Source: Methylobacterium amylolyticum
GTDB lineage: Bacteria > Pseudomonadota > Alphaproteobacteria > Rhizobiales > Beijerinckiaceae
Length of the DNA stretch: 64,000 nucleotides
Direction of reading: 5' to 3'
Assembly: GCF_030700245.1 (NCBI RefSeq)
Contig: NZ_JAUYZI010000028.1
Span: 1 to 64,000 of the forward strand
Shown: one piece after another, positions 59,976 to 64,000 of the stretch
Layout: each line of letters opens with the position of its first letter
Numbering within the stretch: the stretch's first letter is position 1
Position numbers and translations under genes: made by a program
Notes under the pieces: generated by a model
The model's database searches: none
Told to the model about the DNA's origin: nothing
The model's input: only the letters and a program-made list of their open reading frames with translations

Positions 59976-60024
59976 CGCCGTCCCCGCTTCACGCAGACCC
60001 ATTCCCTCGCGCGGGACCCGTCCC

Positions 60025-61434
60025 TCACGCCGTCCGCGGCGCCCGCGAGGAAGTAGGAAGCGAGGGGGCTGCCGCCCGGTTCCCGTCCGGCGTCTCGTGA
60101 GCGAGCGTCTCGCGAGTGGGCGTCTCGCGGGCGGCCGGGTCGGCGGCGCCGCCGCGACGGCCCACCGCGACGGCCAGCGCCAGCACCGGCAGGCCGATCA
60201 GCGACGTCAGCACGAAGAAGGCCGGATAGCCGATCGCCGCGACGATGAAGCCGGCCGAGCCGGCGATCAGCTTGCCGGGCAGCGCGTAGAGCGAGGAGAA
60301 CAGGGCGTACTGGGTGGCCGCGTAGGCCGGGTTGGTCAGGCTCGACATGTAGGCGATGAGCACGATCCCGGCGAAGGAGCCGCAGAAGTTCTCGATCGAG
60401 ATCGCGACCGTGAGCCGCCAGATCTCCGGCGCCCCGGCCGAGAGCCACGCGAAGGACAGGTGCGAGGCCGCGGCGAGGAAGGCGCCGAGCAGCAGCGTCC
60501 GGTACAGGCCGAGCCGCGCCATCGCCCAGCCGCCGGCGAAGCCGCCCGCGATGCCGACCCAGATGCCGTAGAGCTTGGTGACGGTGGCGATCTCCTTCAG
60601 GTCGAAGCCCAGCGTCCGGTAGAGCGGGCTCGCCATCACGCCGGAGAGGAAGTCCGGCAGCCGGTAGAGCGCCACGAGCAGCAGGATCGCGAACAGCGCC
60701 GACCCGAACCGGCCGTGCAGCTCGGTCAGCGGCTCCAGCACCGCCCGGCGTGCCGACCACAGGCGGGAGCGGCCCACCTCGGTCGCCTCGGCCTTCGGGC
60801 GGGCGACGTCGAAGGACGGGGCCAGCAGCGCGGCGACGAGGCCGACCAGCATCAGCGCCGCCATGGTCAGGTAGGCGACCGTCCAGCCGCCGGACGCGGC
60901 GATGAACAGGGCGCCCGCCCCGGCGGAGATCAGCCCGAGGCGGTAGCCGAGGTTCGAGGTCGCAGCGAGGATGCCCTGGAAGTCGCTGCCGGCCGCGTCG
61001 ATACGCCAGCCGTCGATCACCACGTCCTGGCTGGCCGCGCAGAACGCGACGAGGAAGGCGCCGAGCCCCAGGAGGGCGAGATTCGTCTTGGGGTCGGAGA
61101 ACGCCATCAGCACGAGGCACAGGGCGACCGCGACCTGCGTCGTCACCATCCAGGCGCGGCGCCGGCCGAGGCGGGCGGCCAGGACCGGCACGTCGAGCCG
61201 GTCGATCATCGGCGCCCACAGGAATTTCAGCGAGTAGGGCAGCGCCACGTAGCTGAACAGGCCGATCGCCCGCACGTCGATGTCGGAGAAGGCCAGCCGC
61301 AGGGTGAAGGTGCCGAGCACGAGGAGAAGCGGCAGTCCCGACGAGAAGCCGAGCGCCAGCATCAGGACGATGCGCCGGTCCTCGACGATGTCGCGCAGCC
61401 GGAAGCGGCGCGCGTCTTGTGGGCGGACGGGCAT
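60025..61434 (-). CDS. AmpG-like MFS transporter (469 aa)
   Basis: An AmpG-type permease: about 12-14 membrane segments with GFSSGLPLLLVLGTFTLRLAFS at TM1, YSLKFLWAPMIDRLD and GRRRAWMVTTQVAVALCLVLMA, and DVVIDGWRIDAA. AmpG imports GlcNAc-anhydro-muropeptides during cell-wall recycling and so influences beta-lactamase induction; no ampR or bla gene is adjacent. The ATG at 61434 is preferred to one at 61530 because AGGAG lies at the right spacing. The C-terminal tail has a RETPTRETLAHETP repeat of no obvious function. Confidence 0.86.
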   Translation of the reverse strand: MPVRPQDARRFRLRDIVEDRRIVLMLALGFSSGLPLLLVLGTFTLRLAFSDIDVRAIGLFSYVALPYSLKFLWAPMIDRLDVPVLAARLGRRRAWMVTTQVAVALCLVLMAFSDPKTNLALLGLGAFLVAFCAASQDVVIDGWRIDAAGSDFQGILAATSNLGYRLGLISAGAGALFIAASGGWTVAYLTMAALMLVGLVAALLAPSFDVARPKAEATEVGRSRLWSARRAVLEPLTELHGRFGSALFAILLLVALYRLPDFLSGVMASPLYRTLGFDLKEIATVTKLYGIWVGIAGGFAGGWAMARLGLYRTLLLGAFLAAASHLSFAWLSAGAPEIWRLTVAISIENFCGSFAGIVLIAYMSSLTNPAYAATQYALFSSLYALPGKLIAGSAGFIVAAIGYPAFFVLTSLIGLPVLALAVAVGRRGGAADPAARETPTRETLAHETPDGNRAAAPSLPTSSRAPRTA

Positions 61435-61557
61435 CGCGTGGAACTCCTGGGCCTTCCCGGCCTTGTCCCGCAGAATCGTGGCAGCCTTGCGCCGGGCGCC
61501 GACGGGAGAGGGCTCTTGCGCGGCGATCATGGTCGATGCTTGCTTAACGCCTCGCCC

Positions 61558-62679
61558 ATGAATCGGTCGTTCGGGGCTGCCGAGGGCGTTTGGAACGATG
61601 CGTTGAGGATCCGATCCGATGTCGGGCCGCCGGCCGCGGCGTTGGCGAGCGCGTTCGCGGCGAGCCCGTCGCCGATGATCGTCACCGATGCCCGCGCCCC
61701 CGACAACCCGATCACGTGGGCGAACGACGCGTTCGTCGCGCATACCGGCTACGGCCTGCCCGAACTCCTCGGGCGCAATTGCCGCATGCTTCAGGGCCCC
61801 GGCACCGACGCGGCGGAGATCGCGCGGATCGGCGCGGCGCTGGCGGCCGAGGAGCCGATCTCGGCGGAGCTGCTCAACTACCGCAAGGACGGGACGCCGT
61901 TCTGGAACGCGATGACGATCACGCCAGTGCGCGACGCGGACGGGGTGGCCTATTTCTACGCCGCCCAGGCGGACATGAGCCACACCCACCAGCTCGAACT
62001 GGCGATGCGCGGGACCAACGACGAGCTGGAGCGGCAGGTGGCGGCCCGCACCACGGCGCTCAGCGCGGCCCTGGAACAGAAGACGGCGCTGCTCCACGAG
62101 GTCGACCACCGGGTCAAGAACAACCTCCAGGTGATCTCCTCGCTGATGCTGCTGAAGGCCCGCCGCACGCCGGAGGGCGAGGCGCGCGACGCGCTCCAGG
62201 GCATGGCCGAGCGCATCGGCGCCCTCTCGACCGCCCACCGGATGCTCTACGCGGAGGGCGACTGCACGCATTTCGACCTCGGCGAGTTCGCGACCGAACT
62301 GCTGTCCGACATCAATGCCGGGCTCGACGCGGACCGCCTGCGCATCGAGGCGCAGGTCGAGCCGATCGCGGTGGCCGCGGCGATGGCGGCGCCGCTCGCC
62401 CTGCTGATCCACGAGCTGACGGCCAACGCCCTGCACCACGCCTTCCACGACGGGCGCTCCGGCACGGTCTCGATCACGGCGCAGCGGCATGCGGACGGGA
62501 TCCGCCTGACGGTGCGCGACGACGGCGTGGGGCTGGAGGCCGCTCCGCCGAATCCGGCCGGGTTCGGGCGCAATCTGGCGGAGATGGTGGTGCGCCAGTT
62601 GCGCGGCCGGATCGCCTGGGCGGCGGCGACACCCGGCACGCGGGTGGAGATCGACATTCCGCTGCGCGGGTCCGCTTGA
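61558..62679 (+). CDS. LOV-domain sensor histidine kinase, HWE/HisKA_2 type (373 aa)
   Basis: Residues about 30-140 form a PAS/LOV domain with the photoactive motif GRNCRMLQGP; Cys75 is the residue that forms the flavin adduct in blue light. NDAFVAHTGYG and WNAMTITPVRDADG are further LOV blocks. A linker coiled coil precedes the dimerisation/phosphoacceptor helix (HEVDHRVKNNLQVISSLMLL, His about 184) and the kinase domain (ELTANALHHAFHD, RDDGVGL, GFGRNLAEMVV). Such kinases in Brucella and Caulobacter control virulence or adhesion by light. A single-domain response regulator gene follows directly. Confidence 0.88.
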   Translation: MNRSFGAAEGVWNDALRIRSDVGPPAAALASAFAASPSPMIVTDARAPDNPITWANDAFVAHTGYGLPELLGRNCRMLQGPGTDAAEIARIGAALAAEEPISAELLNYRKDGTPFWNAMTITPVRDADGVAYFYAAQADMSHTHQLELAMRGTNDELERQVAARTTALSAALEQKTALLHEVDHRVKNNLQVISSLMLLKARRTPEGEARDALQGMAERIGALSTAHRMLYAEGDCTHFDLGEFATELLSDINAGLDADRLRIEAQVEPIAVAAAMAAPLALLIHELTANALHHAFHDGRSGTVSITAQRHADGIRLTVRDDGVGLEAAPPNPAGFGRNLAEMVVRQLRGRIAWAAATPGTRVEIDIPLRGSA

Positions 62680-62742
62680 GAAACGCCGGCACAGGCGCCG
62701 CGCCGGTCGCGACCGCAGCGGGGCGCGGGCCCGGGGAGCGCC

Positions 62743-63180
62743 ATGGAGATTGAGCACGCCGCGGCGCCCGCGCTCCGCATCCTCGTCGTCGAGGACGAGG
62801 CGCTGATCGCCCTCGAACTCGAGTGCCTGCTGGCCGAACTCGGCCACGCCATCGTCGGCGTCGCAGCGAGTTCGACCGAGGCCGTCGCCCTCGGACGCGC
62901 CACCGCGCCCGACGTCGCGCTCGTCGACATCCACCTCGTCGACGGCCCGACCGGGGTCGAGGTCGCCCGCACCCTCGCCGCCGACCCGCGCACGAGCGTG
63001 GTGTTCATGACCGCCAACGCCAAGCGCATCCCCGGCGACTTCGCCGGCGCGATCGGGGTGATCGCCAAGCCCTACTCGGAGCGTGCGGTGGAGGGCGCCC
63101 TGGCCTACGTCGCGGCCTGCCGGACCGGGCAGCGGCCGCAGGGGGCGCCGGACGGGTTCCGCCTCGCCCCCGGGCTCTGA
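62743..63180 (+). CDS. Single-domain response regulator (145 aa)
   Basis: One receiver domain: acidic pair in LRILVVEDEALIALELE, phosphoacceptor Asp62 in VALVDIHL, Thr in VVFMTANAKR and Lys109 in GVIAKPYSE. There is no output domain, so it probably passes signals by binding partners or by acting as a phosphate relay or sink. It starts 63 nt downstream of the LOV kinase gene and is likely its partner. HWE/HisKA_2 kinases with such receivers are common in alphaproteobacterial general stress or adhesion pathways. Confidence 0.88.
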   Translation: MEIEHAAAPALRILVVEDEALIALELECLLAELGHAIVGVAASSTEAVALGRATAPDVALVDIHLVDGPTGVEVARTLAADPRTSVVFMTANAKRIPGDFAGAIGVIAKPYSERAVEGALAYVAACRTGQRPQGAPDGFRLAPGL

Positions 63181-63189
63181 TCCCCCGGT

Positions 63190-64000
63190 TCAGCGTCCCT
63201 CCGCCCGCTCGCGCTTCAGGCGGTAGAGCGCCTCCAGCGCCTCGCGGGGGGTGAGCGCGTCGGGATCGATGGTGTCGATGAGCGCGCCCAGCTTGTCCTC
63301 CGGCGGCGGCTCCGGCGGCGGCGGCGGGCTGAGCGCCGCGAACAGGGGCAGGTCGTCTATCAGCGCCCGCGCCGGGCGGCCGCCCTTGGTCTTCTCCAGG
63401 CTCTTCAGGATCGTCCCGGCCCGGGCGACGACCCCGCCCGGCAGTCCGGCGAGGCGGGCGACCTGGAGGCCGTAGCTGCGGTCGGCGACGCCCGGCACCA
63501 CCTCGTGCAGGAATACGACGCCGTCGCGGTGCTCGGCCACCTTCAGCGTCGCGTTGTCGAGGCGCGCCAGCCGGTCGCCGAGCGCGGTCAGCTCGTGGAA
63601 GTGGGTGGCGAACAGGGCCCGGCAGGCGTTGCTCTCGTGCAGGTGCTCCAGGCAGGCCCAGGCGATCGACAGCCCGTCGAAGGTGGCGGTGCCGCGGCCG
63701 ATCTCGTCGAGGATGACGAGGGAGCGGCGCGTGGCCTGGTTGAGGATGGCGGCGGTCTCGACCATCTCGACCATGAAGGTCGACTGGCCGCGGGCGAGGT
63801 CGTCGGCGGCGCCGACCCGGGAGAACAGCCGGTCGACCCGGCCGATCCGCGCCTCGGCGGCGGGGACGAAGGCGCCCATCTGCGCGAGCATGGCGATCAG
63901 CGCGTTCTGGCGCAGGAAGGTCGACTTGCCGCCCATGTTCGGGCCGGTGATCAGGCGGATCCGGCCGCGCCCCTCCCCCGACAGGTCGCAGTCGTTGGCG
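63190..64000 (-). CDS. mutS: DNA mismatch repair protein MutS, C-terminal part (partial)
   Basis: The frame enters from beyond the right edge and ends at 63190. Visible are the Walker A region GPNMGGKSTFLRQN, Walker B LVILDEIGRGTATFDGLSIAW, the ATHFHEL motif and the C-terminal EALYRLKRERAEGR end. MutS recognises mismatches and activates repair with MutL. Only about 270 residues, the ATPase and helix-turn-helix end, are in the window; the mismatch-binding part lies outside. Confidence 0.95.
   Translation of the reverse strand, partial: ANDCDLSGEGRGRIRLITGPNMGGKSTFLRQNALIAMLAQMGAFVPAAEARIGRVDRLFSRVGAADDLARGQSTFMVEMVETAAILNQATRRSLVILDEIGRGTATFDGLSIAWACLEHLHESNACRALFATHFHELTALGDRLARLDNATLKVAEHRDGVVFLHEVVPGVADRSYGLQVARLAGLPGGVVARAGTILKSLEKTKGGRPARALIDDLPLFAALSPPPPPEPPPEDKLGALIDTIDPDALTPREALEALYRLKRERAEGR

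Noticed and set aside
59353..61557. Upstream in-frame extension of the LOV kinase gene
   Set aside because: It would overlap the AmpG-like gene antisense for more than 1.5 kb and adds only low-complexity sequence. The ATG at 61558 gives the normal protein.
61435..62934. N-terminal extension of the AmpG-like protein into the LOV kinase region
   Set aside because: The ATG at 61434 has a good ribosome site and the extension is low-complexity, running antisense to a kinase with clear motifs.

Overview
This 64-kb window is very GC-rich chromosomal DNA with dense, mostly leaderless-spaced bacterial genes, frequent GTG and TTG starts, and many 1-8 nt stop/start overlaps. The gene families (a MucR-type regulator, paired DUF29 proteins, a fused urease gamma/beta subunit, HWE-type histidine kinase, DUF3311 plus sodium:solute symporter) and the dispersed palindromic repeats point to an alphaproteobacterium of the order Hyphomicrobiales, most probably Methylobacterium or a close relative. 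That placement is an inference from family content, not from a marker gene. No rRNA, tRNA, CRISPR array, transposase or phage gene was seen.

Layout. 1-2.7 kb: the start of a Wza-like polysaccharide export lipoprotein (cut by the left edge) facing two overlapping SGNH hydrolases. 2.8-5.1 kb: adenine deaminase and the peroxide-resistance protein Ohr, with a perfect palindrome upstream and a clear terminator downstream. 5.1-7.9 kb: a minus-strand operon of family III CoA-transferase, SDR dehydrogenase and MaoC-type hydratase (acyl-CoA metabolism). 8.2-12.6 kb: an MdtABC-like RND pump and adaptor. 12.9-14.2 kb: two small proteins and a MucR-like regulator whose zinc cysteines are replaced. 14.2-17.3 kb: a coupled operon of double-GNAT protein, isochorismatase-like hydrolase and a small protein, divergent from a LysR regulator.

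17.5-23.4 kb is the urease locus: fused ureAB, then an AbrB/VapC toxin-antitoxin pair with its own promoter-like elements and palindrome, then ureC only 5 nt downstream of the toxin, two DUF29 genes, ureE, ureF and ureG. No ureD is visible. 24-26 kb: a small secreted protein and a DUF3311/SSS transporter pair. 26.1-29.8 kb: a Crp/Fnr regulator and a spermidine/putrescine-type ABC transporter lacking a binding protein. 30-35.2 kb: an LpxC homologue, an ABC-F ATPase, and an amidohydrolase coupled to an MFS carrier. 35.3-37.5 kb: a WcbI-family protein and an alpha/beta hydrolase. 37.6-41.6 kb: DUF336 protein with a peptide-type ABC transporter (binding protein and two permeases, no ATPase). 41.6-44.3 kb: a 2-hydroxyacid dehydrogenase and a fused dihydroxyacetone kinase.

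44.6-50.2 kb: secreted small proteins, a caspase-fold protein, a DUF2059 protein, a zinc-ribbon membrane protein and an FAD monooxygenase. 50.9-53.6 kb: katA catalase divergent from OxyR, with an OxyR-like site abutting the oxyR start. 53.7-58.9 kb: an exported-looking argininosuccinate-lyase homologue, AbrB-family membrane protein, DgkA, threonine ammonia-lyase, MgtC. 59-64 kb: EcsC, an AmpG-like MFS, a LOV-domain histidine kinase with a single-domain response regulator, and the C-terminal part of MutS (cut by the right edge).

Five large intergenic inverted repeats of four sequence types, and several short palindromes in promoter regions, are annotated. The most interesting features are the toxin-antitoxin module wired into the urease operon, the exported lyase homologue, the LOV kinase/response-regulator pair, and the GNAT/isochorismatase operon with a palindrome at its 5' end.
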